The notes beneath the pieces are model-generated. The model was not told the origin of the DNA, ran no database searches, and was given only the letters and a program-made list of their open reading frames with translations. From contig NZ_CCSF01000001.1 in assembly GCF_000756775.1 (NCBI RefSeq), positions 124,001 through 188,000 on the forward strand: a DNA stretch of 64,000 bases. Direction: 5' to 3'. Below, piece after piece: positions 44,975 to 54,618 of the stretch. The DNA comes from Pseudomonas saudiphocaensis (lineage in GTDB: Bacteria > Pseudomonadota > Gammaproteobacteria > Pseudomonadales > Pseudomonadaceae). The position numbers and the translations under genes are program-made. Each line of letters begins with the position of its first letter. Position 1 is the first letter of the stretch.

Positions 44975-45726
44975 ACTGGACATGGTTCCACAAGCTGGGC
45001 TCACCCAAATGGTTCTACGGCATCAGTGGTCGCTGGATGCCTTGGCTGGGTTGGGCCGCACTGCTGTTGCTGGCAGTTGGGACAGTCTGGGGGCTGGCGT
45101 TTGCGCCCCAGGATTACCAGCAGGGCAACAGTTTCCGCATCATCTATATCCACGTACCTGCTGCGTTTCTGGCGCAGTCGATCTATGTGATGCTGGCCGT
45201 CGCCGGCCTGGTCGGGCTGGTGTGGAAGATGAAGCTGGCGGATGTCGCGCTGCAGCAGGCAGCCCCCATTGGAGCCTGGATGACATTCATCGCGCTGCTG
45301 ACCGGTGCCGTATGGGGCAAGCCGACCTGGGGCGCCTGGTGGGTCTGGGATGCCCGCCTGACCTCCATGCTGATTCTGCTGTTCCTGTACTTCGGCATCA
45401 TTGCGCTGGGGCAGGCTATCAGTAATCGTGACAGTGCGGCGAAGGCCTGCGCGGTACTGGCCATCGTCGGGGTGGTGAATATTCCGATCATCAAATACTC
45501 GGTGGAGTGGTGGAACACCTTGCATCAACCTGCCACTTTTACGGTCACCGAGAAGCCTGCGATGCCAATGGAAATGTGGTTGCCGCTGCTGGTCATGGTT
45601 CTGGGTTTCTACTGCTTCTTCACTTGGGTGCTGCTGATGCGCATGCGTCTGGAAGTGCTGCGTCGTGAGTCACGCAGTAGCTGGGTCAAGGCCGAGGTGA
45701 AGGGGCTGGTAGGTAAAGCATCATGA
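44971..45726 (+). CDS. ccmC: Heme transporter CcmC
   Basis: A 251-residue protein with six helices from ATG 44971; an earlier in-frame start at 44920 is not supported. The tryptophan-rich WWD-type motif [13 protein letters not shown] and the two conserved histidines ([19 protein letters not shown]) bind heme and load it onto CcmE. Overlaps ccmD. Confidence 0.96.
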   Translation: MNWTWFHKLGSPKWFYGISGRWMPWLGWAALLLLAVGTVWGLAFAPQDYQQGNSFRIIYIHVPAAFLAQSIYVMLAVAGLVGLVWKMKLADVALQQAAPIGAWMTFIALLTGAVWGKPTWGAWWVWDARLTSMLILLFLYFGIIALGQAISNRDSAAKACAVLAIVGVVNIPIIKYSVEWWNTLHQPATFTVTEKPAMPMEMWLPLLVMVLGFYCFFTWVLLMRMRLEVLRRESRSSWVKAEVKGLVGKAS

Positions 45727-45899
45727 ATTTTTCATCGTTCTCGGAATTCATCGCCATGGGCAACCATGGGCTGTATGTCTGGACGGCCTATGGCATCAGC
45801 CTGGCTGTTTTGCTTTTGAACGTCGCGCTGCCAATGCTGGCGCGCCGGCGATATCTGCAAGAAGAGGCGCGTCGTTTGCGCCGGGAGGAAATGAAGTGA
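45723..45899 (+). CDS. ccmD: Heme exporter small membrane protein CcmD
   Basis: A 58-residue protein: one transmembrane helix ([19 protein letters not shown]) followed by a basic cytoplasmic helix, with the family N-terminus [18 protein letters not shown]. It overlaps ccmC (ATGA) and ccmE (GTGA). It helps release holo-CcmE from the CcmABC complex. Confidence 0.95.
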   Translation: MNFSSFSEFIAMGNHGLYVWTAYGISLAVLLLNVALPMLARRRYLQEEARRLRREEMK

Positions 45900-46363
45900 A
45901 TCCTGTGCGCAAGAAGCGTTTGTTCATCATTCTGGCAATCCTTGCCGGCGTGGGAGTTGCCGTAACGCTGGCGTTGTCTGCCTTGCAAGAGAACATCAAT
46001 CTCTTTTATACGCCGACCCAGATCGCTGCCGGCGAAGCACCGGAGGGCACCCGGATCCGTGCCGGTGGCTTGGTTGAAGACGGGTCGGTAACACGTAGCA
46101 GCGACTCGCTCACCGTGACCTTCCGGGTTACTGACAACAACGCAAGCATCGCCATTCAGTACCAGGGGATCCTTCCGGATCTGTTCCGCGAAGGGCAGGG
46201 CATCGTAGCTCTGGGGCGCGTCAACAGCGAGGGCGTTCTGGTGGCCGACGAAGTGCTGGCCAAGCATGACGAGAACTATATGCCGCCGGAAGTCACTCAG
46301 GCGCTGGAGCAGAGCGGAATGATGAAGCACTACGAAGGCGATAAGCAGGAGTATGCAAAATGA
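45896..46363 (+). CDS. ccmE: Heme chaperone CcmE
   Basis: A 155-residue protein from GTG 45896. N-terminal membrane anchor, beta-barrel OB domain ([24 protein letters not shown]) and the covalent heme-binding H124 in [12 protein letters not shown]. It ferries heme from CcmC to CcmF. Overlaps ccmF by four bases. Confidence 0.97.
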   Translation: MNPVRKKRLFIILAILAGVGVAVTLALSALQENINLFYTPTQIAAGEAPEGTRIRAGGLVEDGSVTRSSDSLTVTFRVTDNNASIAIQYQGILPDLFREGQGIVALGRVNSEGVLVADEVLAKHDENYMPPEVTQALEQSGMMKHYEGDKQEYAK

Positions 46364-48333
46364 TTCCCGAGCTCGGCCATCTGGCCATGATTCTGGCGCT
46401 GTGCCTGGCGGTGGTGCAGGGCACGCTGCCGCTGATCGGCGCCTGGCGCGGTGATCACCAGTGGATGAGCCTGGCGCAGCCGGCCGCCTGGGGGCAGTTC
46501 GCCTTTCTCGGGTTTTCCTTCGCCTGCCTTACCTATGCGTTCATGGTCGATGACTTTTCCGTCGCCTATGTTGCGCACAACTCCAATAGCGCACTGCCCT
46601 GGTACTACAAATTCAGCGCCGTGTGGGGCGCGCACGAAGGCTCGCTGCTGCTCTGGGCCTTCATTCTGGCTGGCTGGACCTTCGCCGTGGCGATTTTCTC
46701 GCGCCAATTGCCCGAAGACATGCTGGCGCGAGTGCTGGGCGTCATGGGGCTGATCAGTATCGGTTTCCTGCTGTTCTTGATCGTCACTTCCAACCCCTTC
46801 GAGCGCTACCTGCCGCAGTCTCCCATGGACGGCCGCGACCTTAATCCGCTGCTGCAGGACTTCGGCCTGATCGTGCATCCGCCGATGCTCTACATGGGTT
46901 ATGTCGGTTTTTCCGTGGCCTTCTCATTTGCCATCGCGGCATTGCTGGGCGGTCGTCTGGATGCCGCCTGGGCCCGCTGGTCCCGGCCCTGGACGCTGGT
47001 CGCCTGGGCCTTTCTTGGCGCCGGTATCGCGCTGGGTTCCTGGTGGGCCTATTACGAGCTGGGCTGGGGCGGCTGGTGGTTCTGGGATCCGGTGGAAAAT
47101 GCGTCCTTCATGCCCTGGCTGGTCGGTACGGCGCTGATCCATTCGCTGGCTGTCACGGAAAAACGCGGCGTGTTCAAAAGCTGGACGGTGTTGCTGGCGA
47201 TTGCAGCGTTCTCGCTGAGCCTGCTGGGTACCTTTCTGGTTCGCTCCGGTGTACTGACCTCGGTACATGCGTTCGCTACCGACCCGGAGCGCGGTGTCTT
47301 CATCCTCGCGTTCCTGCTGCTGGTGGTCGGTGGCTCGCTGACGCTGTTCGCCTTGCGCGCTCCGGTGGTCAAGAGCCGGGTCGGCTTCGGCCTCTGGTCG
47401 CGTGAAACCCTGCTGCTGGTCAACAACCTGCTGCTGGTGGTTGCTACCGCGATGATCCTGTTGGGCACGCTGTACCCATTGTTGCTCGATGCTCTGTCCG
47501 ACACCAAGTTGTCTGTTGGCCCGCCTTATTTCAATGCCATGTTCCTGCCGCTGATGGCTGCTCTGATGCTGGCGCTCGCAGTGGGTGTGCTGGTGCGCTG
47601 GAAAGACACTCCGGTGAAATGGCTGATGAGCATGCTGACTCCAGTGCTGATCACCAGCGCCGTGCTGGGTGGACTGGGCTCGGTGCTGCTGGGTGATTTC
47701 CACTGGGCGGTGCTTGCCGTATGCCTGTTGGCTGCCTGGGTGGTGTTGGCCGGCGTGCGCGATATTCTCGACAAAACTCGCCACAAGGGTCTGATCAAGG
47801 GCATCCGCAGCCTGGCGCCAAGTTACTGGGGTATGCAGTTAGGGCACCTGGGGCTAGCGGTTTGTGCCATCGGCGTAGTTCTGGTCAGCCAGAACAGCTC
47901 CGAGCGTGATCTGCGCCTAGCACCGGGTGAGTCGCTGGAGTTGGGTGGTTACAGCTTCGTCTTTGAAGGCGCCCAGCATTTTGACGGGCCGAACTTCACC
48001 TCAGACAAAGGCACCATCCGGGTGTTTGATGGTGACAAGCAGATTGCCGTCCTGCATCCCGAGAAGCGCCTCTATACAGTGCAGCAAATGCCGATGACCG
48101 AAGCCGGCATCGATGCAGGCTTTACCCGCGACCTTTACGTGGCGCTGGGTGAGCCTCTGGAGAATGGCGCCTGGGCTGTGCGGGTGCATATCAAGCCTTT
48201 CGTACGCTGGATCTGGCTGGGTGCGTTGCTGATGTCGCTGGGTGGGGTTCTTTCCGCCTGTGATCGGCGCTATCGCGTAAAGGTCAAGGTCCGTGTCCGT
48301 GAGGCGCTTGGTCTGGCGCAGCAAGGAGCCTGA
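46360..48333 (+). CDS. ccmF: Cytochrome c heme lyase CcmF
   Basis: A 657-residue protein with many helices. The WWD motif [19 protein letters not shown] and conserved His residues ([28 protein letters not shown]) are present. Together with CcmH and CcmI it attaches heme to the CxxCH of apocytochromes c in the periplasm. One-base junction with ccmG. Confidence 0.97.
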   Translation: MIPELGHLAMILALCLAVVQGTLPLIGAWRGDHQWMSLAQPAAWGQFAFLGFSFACLTYAFMVDDFSVAYVAHNSNSALPWYYKFSAVWGAHEGSLLLWAFILAGWTFAVAIFSRQLPEDMLARVLGVMGLISIGFLLFLIVTSNPFERYLPQSPMDGRDLNPLLQDFGLIVHPPMLYMGYVGFSVAFSFAIAALLGGRLDAAWARWSRPWTLVAWAFLGAGIALGSWWAYYELGWGGWWFWDPVENASFMPWLVGTALIHSLAVTEKRGVFKSWTVLLAIAAFSLSLLGTFLVRSGVLTSVHAFATDPERGVFILAFLLLVVGGSLTLFALRAPVVKSRVGFGLWSRETLLLVNNLLLVVATAMILLGTLYPLLLDALSDTKLSVGPPYFNAMFLPLMAALMLALAVGVLVRWKDTPVKWLMSMLTPVLITSAVLGGLGSVLLGDFHWAVLAVCLLAAWVVLAGVRDILDKTRHKGLIKGIRSLAPSYWGMQLGHLGLAVCAIGVVLVSQNSSERDLRLAPGESLELGGYSFVFEGAQHFDGPNFTSDKGTIRVFDGDKQIAVLHPEKRLYTVQQMPMTEAGIDAGFTRDLYVALGEPLENGAWAVRVHIKPFVRWIWLGALLMSLGGVLSACDRRYRVKVKVRVREALGLAQQGA

Positions 48334-48866
48334 TGATGAAAAGACTGTTGATGCTGCTGCCGTTGCTGGTTTTCCTGACGGTAGCGGTCTTTCTCTACCG
48401 CGGCCTGTTTCTTGACCCGTCCGAGCTGCCTTCGGCACTGATCGACAAGCCGGTGCCGGAGTTCTCCCTGCCTTCGCTGGAAAACCCCGAGCGCATGCTG
48501 AGTGCTGCCGATTTCAAAGGCGAGGCTGCGCTGATCAATGTCTGGGCGACCTGGTGCCCAACCTGTCGCGCCGAGCACGAGATGCTCAACCAGTTGGCTG
48601 GACAGGGGGTGGTGGTCTATGGGGTCAACTACAAAGACGACAGTGAGGCCGCGCGTCGCTGGCTGAATGAGCTGGGCAATCCCTATCGCCTGAATGTTGA
48701 AGATCCCGAAGGCAGCCTGGGAATCAACCTCGGCGTCTACGGCGCGCCGGAAACTTTCCTGATCGACAAGAACGGCGTGATTCGTCACAAGTATGTCGGC
48801 GCCATCGATCAGCGCGTCTGGCGTGAACAGCTTGCTCCGCTCTATCAGGAATTGGTGGACCAATGA
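48333..48866 (+). CDS. ccmG: Thiol:disulfide interchange protein CcmG/DsbE
   Basis: A 177-residue thioredoxin-fold protein with an N-terminal membrane anchor. Active site in NVWATWCPTCRAEH (CPTC). A second ATG three bases on (48336) may be the actual start, as AGGAG is seven bases from it. It keeps apocytochrome cysteines reduced. Confidence 0.96.
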   Translation: MMKRLLMLLPLLVFLTVAVFLYRGLFLDPSELPSALIDKPVPEFSLPSLENPERMLSAADFKGEAALINVWATWCPTCRAEHEMLNQLAGQGVVVYGVNYKDDSEAARRWLNELGNPYRLNVEDPEGSLGINLGVYGAPETFLIDKNGVIRHKYVGAIDQRVWREQLAPLYQELVDQ

Positions 48867-49336
48867 AGCAGTTGATCCAAGGCTTTCTGTTGGCCCTGTG
48901 CCTTGTCGGTGGCGCGCAGGCGGCCATCGATGCTTATGAATTCGAGAGCGAGGCCGAGCGCCAACGCTACCGGACCCTGGTCGAAGAGCTGCGTTGCCCG
49001 AAGTGCCAGAACCAGAATATCGCCGATTCCAATGCGCCCATTGCCATGGATCTGCGCCGGGAAATTTTCCGCATGCTGGAAGAGGGCCAGAGCAACGAGC
49101 AAATCGTTGACTACCTGGTAGATCGTTATGGTGATTTCGTCCGCTACAAGCCGCCGGTCAACCTCAAGACGCTGGCGCTCTGGTACGGCCCTATAGCCAT
49201 GCTGGTAGTCGGCTTCGGCGTGCTCGCGCTGATCCTGATGCGTCGTCGGCATAGCGGCGGCCGCGAAGTACAGAACACTCTTTCCGAGGCAGAACGCGAG
49301 CGCCTCGCCACATTGCTGGATAAAAAAGAACCATGA
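48863..49336 (+). CDS. ccmH: Cytochrome c maturation protein CcmH
   Basis: A 157-residue protein: signal peptide, three-helix domain with the redox motif LRCPKCQNQNIADSNAPIA (CPKC), then one C-terminal transmembrane helix (GPIAMLVVGFGVLALILM). It resolves disulfides on apocytochromes before ligation. Overlaps ccmI by four bases. Confidence 0.96.
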   Translation: MKQLIQGFLLALCLVGGAQAAIDAYEFESEAERQRYRTLVEELRCPKCQNQNIADSNAPIAMDLRREIFRMLEEGQSNEQIVDYLVDRYGDFVRYKPPVNLKTLALWYGPIAMLVVGFGVLALILMRRRHSGGREVQNTLSEAERERLATLLDKKEP

Positions 49337-50544
49337 TTGATTTCTGGATGGGGGCCGGCGTGCTGTTGCTGGCCGCTCTGGCTTTCCTGCTGATTCCTGC
49401 ATTGCGGGTACGCCGGCTACAAGCCGAAGAAGACAGAACGGCGCTGAACGTTGCGCTGTATGAAGAAAGGCTCGGCGAATTGGCCAACCAGCGGGCTGCC
49501 GGCACACTTACGGCGGAACAGTTCGAAGAGGGGCGTGCCGACGCAGCGCGTGAGCTACTCGACGATACCGAAGGTGATGAATTACGGCGCAGCGGCAGCC
49601 TGGGACGCACTATTCCGCTGATCGCAGCGATATTGGTGCCGCTGCTCGGCTATGGCATGTACATGCACTGGGGCGCGATCGACAAGGTGGCGCTGGCGCG
49701 TGAGTTCGTCGAGCAGCCGCGAACGATCGAAGAAATGACAGCGCGCCTTGAGCAAGCGGTAAAGGCGCAGCCCGAATCTACCGAGGCCTGGTATTTCCTT
49801 GCGCGAACCTACATGAATCAAGAGCGCCCGGCTGAGGCTGCTGCTGCTTATGAGCAACTTATCAAGCTGGCCGGACGTGCGCCGGAGCTGCTCGGACAAT
49901 GGGCGCAGGCGCTGTACTTTGCCGAAGGTCGCAAGTGGACCGATGAAATACGTCAGCTCACCGACGAGGCCTTGAAGGCTGATCCCCATGAGGTGACGAG
50001 CCTGGGCTTGTTGGGTATTGCCGCTTTTGAAGAGGGTCGTTTCGAGGAGGCTGCCGGCTTCTGGGAACGCCTGGTGGCTACGTTGCCACCTGAGGATCCG
50101 TCGCGTGAAGCCATTCAAGGCGGTATTGCCCAAGCTCGTGAGCGAATTGGTCAAACCACCGGTGCGGCTGAGCAGCCTGAGGAAGCGGCCTCGGCTGATG
50201 CGGTGAGCCTCGAGGTTGAAGTTAACCTCGGGGAAGCGCTGAAAGGGAAGGTCGAACCTGGTGATGCGGTCTTCGTATTCGCCCGCGCTGCTTCTGGTCC
50301 GGCCATGCCCTTGGCGGTCAAGCGCCTCAGCGTCAGCGACCTTCCGGCAACCGTCAGTTTGAGCGATACCGATGCCATGATGCCCCAGCTGCGTTTGTCC
50401 AACTTCGAACGGGTAGTCCTGCTCGCTCGCATTTCACGTAATGGCGATGCGACGCAAGGCGAATGGCAAGGTAGCAGCGAGCCAATGAAACCGGGCGCCG
50501 GGGAAATGGTCCGACTCACCATAGATCAACCTGTAACGCCCTGA
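49333..50544 (+). CDS. ccmI: Cytochrome c maturation protein CcmI (TPR)
   Basis: A 403-residue protein. Two membrane helices (N-terminal, and TIPLIAAILVPLLGYGMYM at about 95-115) frame a cytoplasmic coiled coil; the periplasmic part has TPR units (AWYFLARTYMNQERPAEAAA, GLLGIAAFEEGRFEEAAGF) that bind the C-terminus of apocytochrome c. The C-terminal beta domain (VFVFARAASGPAMPLAVKRL) is typical of longer CcmI proteins. Confidence 0.95.
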   Translation: MIDFWMGAGVLLLAALAFLLIPALRVRRLQAEEDRTALNVALYEERLGELANQRAAGTLTAEQFEEGRADAARELLDDTEGDELRRSGSLGRTIPLIAAILVPLLGYGMYMHWGAIDKVALAREFVEQPRTIEEMTARLEQAVKAQPESTEAWYFLARTYMNQERPAEAAAAYEQLIKLAGRAPELLGQWAQALYFAEGRKWTDEIRQLTDEALKADPHEVTSLGLLGIAAFEEGRFEEAAGFWERLVATLPPEDPSREAIQGGIAQARERIGQTTGAAEQPEEAASADAVSLEVEVNLGEALKGKVEPGDAVFVFARAASGPAMPLAVKRLSVSDLPATVSLSDTDAMMPQLRLSNFERVVLLARISRNGDATQGEWQGSSEPMKPGAGEMVRLTIDQPVTP

Positions 50545-50573
50545 TCGCTAGTGGGGTGAGCAAGAGGCGAGTG

Positions 50574-50999
50574 ATGACCGATTCGGTTTATAGCCAGACT
50601 GCAAGCCTGCTCAAGGTGAGCGCAGCAATGGCACTGGCGCTGCTGCTGGCGGCCTGTGCGGGGAGTCCCTATCAGTCCGAGCCGGCGCCCCGGCCGGCTC
50701 CGCCTGTGCCTGACTCCCCGCGCGAGCCGGTCATCAAGCCACCTCCCGCACCGGCGCCGTCCGCACCGCAACCGCCAGCGACGCAAAAAAGTCATCCGCG
50801 CTATGCGCCCCCACCACATGCCGCCGCTCACTGGGACAACCGGCTGAACGTCTATGTTGTGGAGGGGCGGGGCCTTTACTACCGCGAGCGCCTTTATTAT
50901 CGCTGGGACGGTGACTGGTACAGCGCTGGGCGTCCGGAAGGCCCATGGGAGCCAGTTGCGGCTCCCAGTGTGCCGCCGGGGCTTCGGCACTTGCATTGA
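50574..50999 (+). CDS. Proline-rich lipoprotein of unknown function
   Basis: A 141-residue protein from ATG 50574 (GAGG six bases upstream); GTG 50556 would add six residues. Lipobox LAAC near residue 27, then about 60 residues rich in Pro, Ala and Ser, which may span the wall. The end holds an aromatic module (VEGRGLYYRERLYYRWDGDW, GRPEGPWEPV). No family function is known to me. It follows ccmI by 30 bases and might share its transcript. Confidence 0.75.
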   Translation: MTDSVYSQTASLLKVSAAMALALLLAACAGSPYQSEPAPRPAPPVPDSPREPVIKPPPAPAPSAPQPPATQKSHPRYAPPPHAAAHWDNRLNVYVVEGRGLYYRERLYYRWDGDWYSAGRPEGPWEPVAAPSVPPGLRHLH

Positions 51000-51063
51000 T
51001 GCAGTCAAGCTGCCTCTCCACGCGTCGCTTGTAGAGGCACATGCTGTTTTATCTAAAGCTCCC

Positions 51064-51090
51064 TAAAGCCCTTTCGGCAATTGCCGATAC
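51064..51090 (+). promoter_or_regulatory. Sigma-28 (FliA) promoter before fliT
   Basis: TAAAGCCC (51064-51071), 11 bases, GCCGATAC (51083-51090): the enterobacterial FliA spacing and -10. It overlaps a 14-bp palindrome TCGGCAATTGCCGA (51074-51087). The fliT start is 65 bases downstream. Confidence 0.65.
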
Positions 51091-51155
51091 AGTCTTGGCA
51101 CGCAAGAAAGTGTTGTCTCAGGCGGCAAGGGCCTGGCTGTGAACGGAGCAGATTC

Positions 51156-51449
51156 ATGAATGCAGTTAGACGTCTTGAGGAAACCGGTAACGCACTGCGC
51201 GAGGCGATGGTGCAGCAGGACTGGACGTCGATCAGCGTTCTGGATAGTCAGTGTCGTCAGGTTGTAGAAGCTGCAATGAGCGAACCTCGCGAAAATGAAT
51301 CAGCGATTCGTCAGCACTTGCAGGAACTGACTCTTATTTATCGCGAATTGGTGAGTGCCTGTCAGGCGGAGCAGAAGCGAGTCACTGGTGAGTTGATCCG
51401 GATCAATAAAAGCCAACGTGGCGCCAATATTTATAAACTCTTTGGTTGA
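51156..51449 (+). CDS. fliT: Flagellar chaperone FliT-like protein
   Basis: From ATG 51156 (GGAG seven bases upstream) a 97-residue helical protein: ALREAMVQQDWTSISVLDSQ, RQHLQELTLIYRELVSACQA, then a C-terminal INKSQRGANIYKLFG. It occupies the slot just upstream of fleQ where Pseudomonas carries the FliT-like gene after fliD-fliS. FliT chaperones the cap protein FliD. Here fliD and fliS are absent upstream; the neighbour is the ccm operon. The family is divergent, hence moderate confidence. Confidence 0.75.
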   Translation: MNAVRRLEETGNALREAMVQQDWTSISVLDSQCRQVVEAAMSEPRENESAIRQHLQELTLIYRELVSACQAEQKRVTGELIRINKSQRGANIYKLFG

Positions 51450-51842
51450 GCATCTAAACATCCAGTGCGCTGCCGCTCGTCAGGTTGCATAGCAGTTCTT
51501 ATTAGTGACAAATCGCAGATCGGCTGCCTCTCAAAATTCTCATCAAAACAATTACTTCGAGCGAAAATCGGCTAATAAGCAGCGTTCTTCGCCGAAAGAA
51601 ACCGCTTTTCACATTCTCTCTAATTGGCATCTCTCTGCGGGCTATTGCGTAAGTCGCGCTTGAGCGGACGCATGTAAAAAATTTTTGATAGAAAATGACT
51701 GTTCTTTAGTCGCGAAATCACGTCATAAATTTGACTCCACGTGTTTTTTTTAATTAACTAGTGGCTATCTGCCGGTGACGCTTCGTTTGCTTCTCGACGC
51801 GCATTTGTACTTCTTACCCAGCTTCTAGAGCCTATAAACAAG
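51450..51842. other. AT-rich 393-base intergenic region upstream of fleQ
   Basis: No gene of convincing quality. The stretch is clearly richer in A and T than its surroundings, especially 51670-51760. A possible fleQ promoter is TTGACT (51731-51736), 17 bases, TTAACT (51754-51759), with a weak -10. I saw no Vfr-type TGTGA-N6-TCACA site, no sigma-54 box and no terminator for fliT. Confidence 0.6.
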
Positions 51843-53312
51843 ATGTGGCGTGAAACCAAGATTTTGTTGATAGACGACGACAAGGATCGTCGGCGTGATT
51901 TGGCGGTTATCCTCAACTTTCTGGGTGAAGATCATCTGGCTTGTACCAGTGAAAGCTGGCGAGAAGTTGTTGGGACACTTGAGTCAAGCAGAGGCGTTCT
52001 TGGGGTCATGCTTGGCTCTGTATCAACCAAGGGCGGCGCGGTAGAGCTGCTCAAGCAGCTGGCCAAATGGGATGAGAACCTGCCGCTGTTGTTGATCGGT
52101 GAGCCGGCCCCGGCGGATTGGCCAGAAGAGTTGCGCCGGCAAGTGCTGGCCAGCCTGGAAATGCCGCCCAGCTACAACAAGCTGCTCGACTCCCTGCATC
52201 GTGCCCAGGTCTATCGCGAGGTCTATGACCAGGCGAGAGCGCGCGGTCGTCAGCGCGAAACCAACCTGTTTCGCAGCCTGGTGGGCACCAGTCGTGCCGT
52301 GCAGCATGTCCGGCAAATGATGCAGCAGGTCGCCGATACCGAGGCAAGTGTGCTGATCCTTGGTGAGTCCGGTACCGGCAAGGAAGTGGTTGCCAGAAAC
52401 CTCCATTACCATTCCAAGCGACGCAACGGCCCTTTCGTTCCGGTCAACTGCGGCGCGATTCCGGCTGAGTTGCTGGAGAGCGAGCTGTTTGGCCACGAGA
52501 AGGGTGCTTTTACCGGAGCGATCACTTCCCGTGCCGGCCGTTTCGAGCTGGCCGAGGGTGGGACGCTGTTCCTCGATGAAATCGGCGACATGCCGTTGCC
52601 GATGCAGGTCAAGCTGCTGCGCGTATTGCAAGAGCGCACTTTCGAGCGAATTGGTAGTAACCGTACGCAAAACGCCGATGTGCGCATTATCGCGGCGACC
52701 CATAAAGACTTGGAAAAGATGATCGTCGATGGGACTTTCCGCGAGGATCTCTACTATCGACTCAATGTCTTCCCCATCGAAATGGCTCCGCTACGCGAGC
52801 GCATCGAAGATATTCCGTTGCTGATGAATGAGCTCATCTCGCGCATGGAGCACGAAAAGCGCGGCTCAATTCGTTTCAACTCGGCGGCCATCATGTCGCT
52901 ATGCCGCCACGATTGGCCTGGCAACGTTCGTGAGTTGGCCAACCTCGTCGAGCGCATGGCGATCATGCACCCTTACGGGGTCATCGGGGTGATGGAGCTG
53001 CCGAAGAAGTTTCGCCATGTGGATGATGACGACGAGCAGTACGCCGCCAGCCTGCACACCGAAATGGAAGAGCGCGCTGCCATCAATGCCCCCGTGCTGG
53101 TCGGGGATGCGCAGGCCATGCTGCCCATCGAAGGGCTTGATCTGAAGGATTATCTGGCCAACCTGGAGCAGGGCTTGATTCAACAAGCGTTGGATGATGC
53201 CGGTGGGGTCGTTGCGCGGGCTGCCGAGCGTTTGCGTATTCGCCGTACCACCCTGGTTGAGAAGATGCGCAAGTACGGCATGAACCGCCGCGACGAGGAA
53301 GTCGAAAGCTGA
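51843..53312 (+). CDS. fleQ: Flagellar master regulator FleQ
   Basis: A 489-residue sigma-54 activator. The N-terminal receiver-like domain lacks the phospho-acceptor Asp (VLGVMLGSV where it should be), as known for FleQ. LFRS at 142-145 is the c-di-GMP-binding motif. AAA+ domain: Walker A GESGTGKE (174-181), GAFTGA sigma-54 loop, Walker [15 protein letters not shown]-terminal Fis-type helix-turn-helix ([20 protein letters not shown]). It activates the sigma-54 flagellar promoters and is inhibited by FleN. Confidence 0.97.
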   Translation: MWRETKILLIDDDKDRRRDLAVILNFLGEDHLACTSESWREVVGTLESSRGVLGVMLGSVSTKGGAVELLKQLAKWDENLPLLLIGEPAPADWPEELRRQVLASLEMPPSYNKLLDSLHRAQVYREVYDQARARGRQRETNLFRSLVGTSRAVQHVRQMMQQVADTEASVLILGESGTGKEVVARNLHYHSKRRNGPFVPVNCGAIPAELLESELFGHEKGAFTGAITSRAGRFELAEGGTLFLDEIGDMPLPMQVKLLRVLQERTFERIGSNRTQNADVRIIAATHKDLEKMIVDGTFREDLYYRLNVFPIEMAPLRERIEDIPLLMNELISRMEHEKRGSIRFNSAAIMSLCRHDWPGNVRELANLVERMAIMHPYGVIGVMELPKKFRHVDDDDEQYAASLHTEMEERAAINAPVLVGDAQAMLPIEGLDLKDYLANLEQGLIQQALDDAGGVVARAAERLRIRRTTLVEKMRKYGMNRRDEEVES

Positions 53313-53349
53313 CGCATTCGCCGCGCCGCTGCAAGAGCGGCGATGCGTC
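53311..53349 (+). terminator. Strong hairpin after fleQ
   Basis: GACGCAT (53311-53317) pairs with ATGCGTC (53343-53349), and inside CGCCGCT (53324-53330) with AGCGGCG (53336-53342), with a left-hand bulge. No T-run follows, so it may attenuate or stabilise rather than terminate. Confidence 0.5.
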
Positions 53350-53361
53350 CGCGTTACCGCC

Positions 53362-53377
53362 GGGCATGATCCTTGCT
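53362..53377 (+). promoter_or_regulatory. Sigma-54 promoter for fleSR
   Basis: GGGCATG-ATCC-TTGCT: GG (53363-53364), ten bases, GC (53375-53376). It is 45-60 bases before fleS, just after the fleQ hairpin. FleQ-dependent expression of fleSR is established in P. aeruginosa. Confidence 0.75.
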
Positions 53378-53421
53378 CCTAGTCACTGAAACCACCTGAC
53401 CGACCATCTTTTGACGGACAT

Positions 53422-54618
53422 GTGCCAGTGACTTCTGTGTTTTCTCCATCCGCCGCCGTTCCGCGCTCTGCCGAGGCCTGCGTTAGCGCTGAGCTCGAGC
53501 AGTCGCTCGAGCGTTTCTCGCACCTGTCTGGTCGTCTCGAAGACTCGCAGGAACTGCTGCAGGAGCGCATGTCCGAGCTTAAAGGGCAGCTCGCAGAAGC
53601 CAGTGCGCAGCGCCTGCGCGAGCTCGACGAGAAGGAGCGGTTGGCCAATCGCCTGCAGAGCCTGCTCGACCTGCTGCCAGGCGGTGTCATCGTCATCGAT
53701 GGTCAGGGCGTGGTTCGCGAAGCCAATCCGGTGGCTCTGGAGCTGCTTGGTGAGCCGCTTGAAGGGCTGCTCTGGCGCGAAGTCATTTCGCGCAGCTTTG
53801 CCCCTCGCAAGGACGATGGCCATGAGGTATCTCTGAAAGACGGTCGCCGGGTATCGATTGCCACTCGCTCGTTGAATGGCGAGCCAGGGCAGCTGGTTCT
53901 GCTGACTGACCTGACCGAGACAAGGCGCCTGCAGGAGCAGCTGGCGCGCCATGAACGCTTGTCCTCGCTAGGCCGCATGGTGGCATCGCTGGCGCATCAG
54001 ATTCGCACGCCGTTGTCGTCGGCGCTGCTATATGCCAGCCATCTGGAGCAGGGCGGGCTAAGCGTTGAGCAGCAGCAACGGTTTGCCGGCCGGCTGAAAG
54101 ACCGCTTGAACGAGCTGGAGCATCAGGTGCGCGACATGCTGGTGTTTGCTCGCGGTGATCTACCGCTTGAGGATCGCTTAGCTCCCACGCAGTTGATGGC
54201 TGCATTGCGCGCCGCGGCCGAAACCCGCTTGCAGGGTGCACGGGTGCGCTGGCAGTGCGACGTGCGCGGCGGGGTGCTGCTGTGCAACCGTGACACCCTG
54301 GTCGGAGCGTTGCTAAACCTGATCGAGAACGCTCTGCAGGCCAGTCCGGATGAGCCGCGTTTAAAAATACACCTATATGCACGGGGGGCGCTTATGCATG
54401 TCAGCGTCAGCGACAGCGGAGTCGGCATTGATGCCGTGACGCTGGCTCGGCTTGGCGAGCCCTTCTTTACGACCAAGGCGACCGGTACCGGGTTGGGGCT
54501 GGCGGTGGTCAAGTCCATTGCTCGCGCCCACTCTGGCACGCTGGCACTGCGCTCCAGGCAAGGTCGTGGTACGTGTGCCACCCTGCGTTTGCCATTACTT
54601 CCGGAGCCGGCTCGATGA
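53422..54618 (+). CDS. fleS: Flagellar sensor kinase FleS
   Basis: A 398-residue soluble histidine kinase from GTG 53422 (GTG 53428 also possible). A coiled coil at the N-terminus, a PAS domain (LLDLLPGGVIVIDGQGVVRE), then HisKA with the phospho-acceptor in LAHQIRTPLSSALLYA and an HATPase domain (NLIENALQASPDEPR, SDSGVGID, GTGLGLAVVKSIARAHSG). No transmembrane helix. It phosphorylates FleR, encoded in overlap with it. Confidence 0.95.
   Translation: MPVTSVFSPSAAVPRSAEACVSAELEQSLERFSHLSGRLEDSQELLQERMSELKGQLAEASAQRLRELDEKERLANRLQSLLDLLPGGVIVIDGQGVVREANPVALELLGEPLEGLLWREVISRSFAPRKDDGHEVSLKDGRRVSIATRSLNGEPGQLVLLTDLTETRRLQEQLARHERLSSLGRMVASLAHQIRTPLSSALLYASHLEQGGLSVEQQQRFAGRLKDRLNELEHQVRDMLVFARGDLPLEDRLAPTQLMAALRAAAETRLQGARVRWQCDVRGGVLLCNRDTLVGALLNLIENALQASPDEPRLKIHLYARGALMHVSVSDSGVGIDAVTLARLGEPFFTTKATGTGLGLAVVKSIARAHSGTLALRSRQGRGTCATLRLPLLPEPAR

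Noticed and set aside
51095-51110. TGGCACG upstream of fliT as a sigma-54 promoter
   Set aside because: The -24 is perfect, but AG stands where the -12 GC should be.
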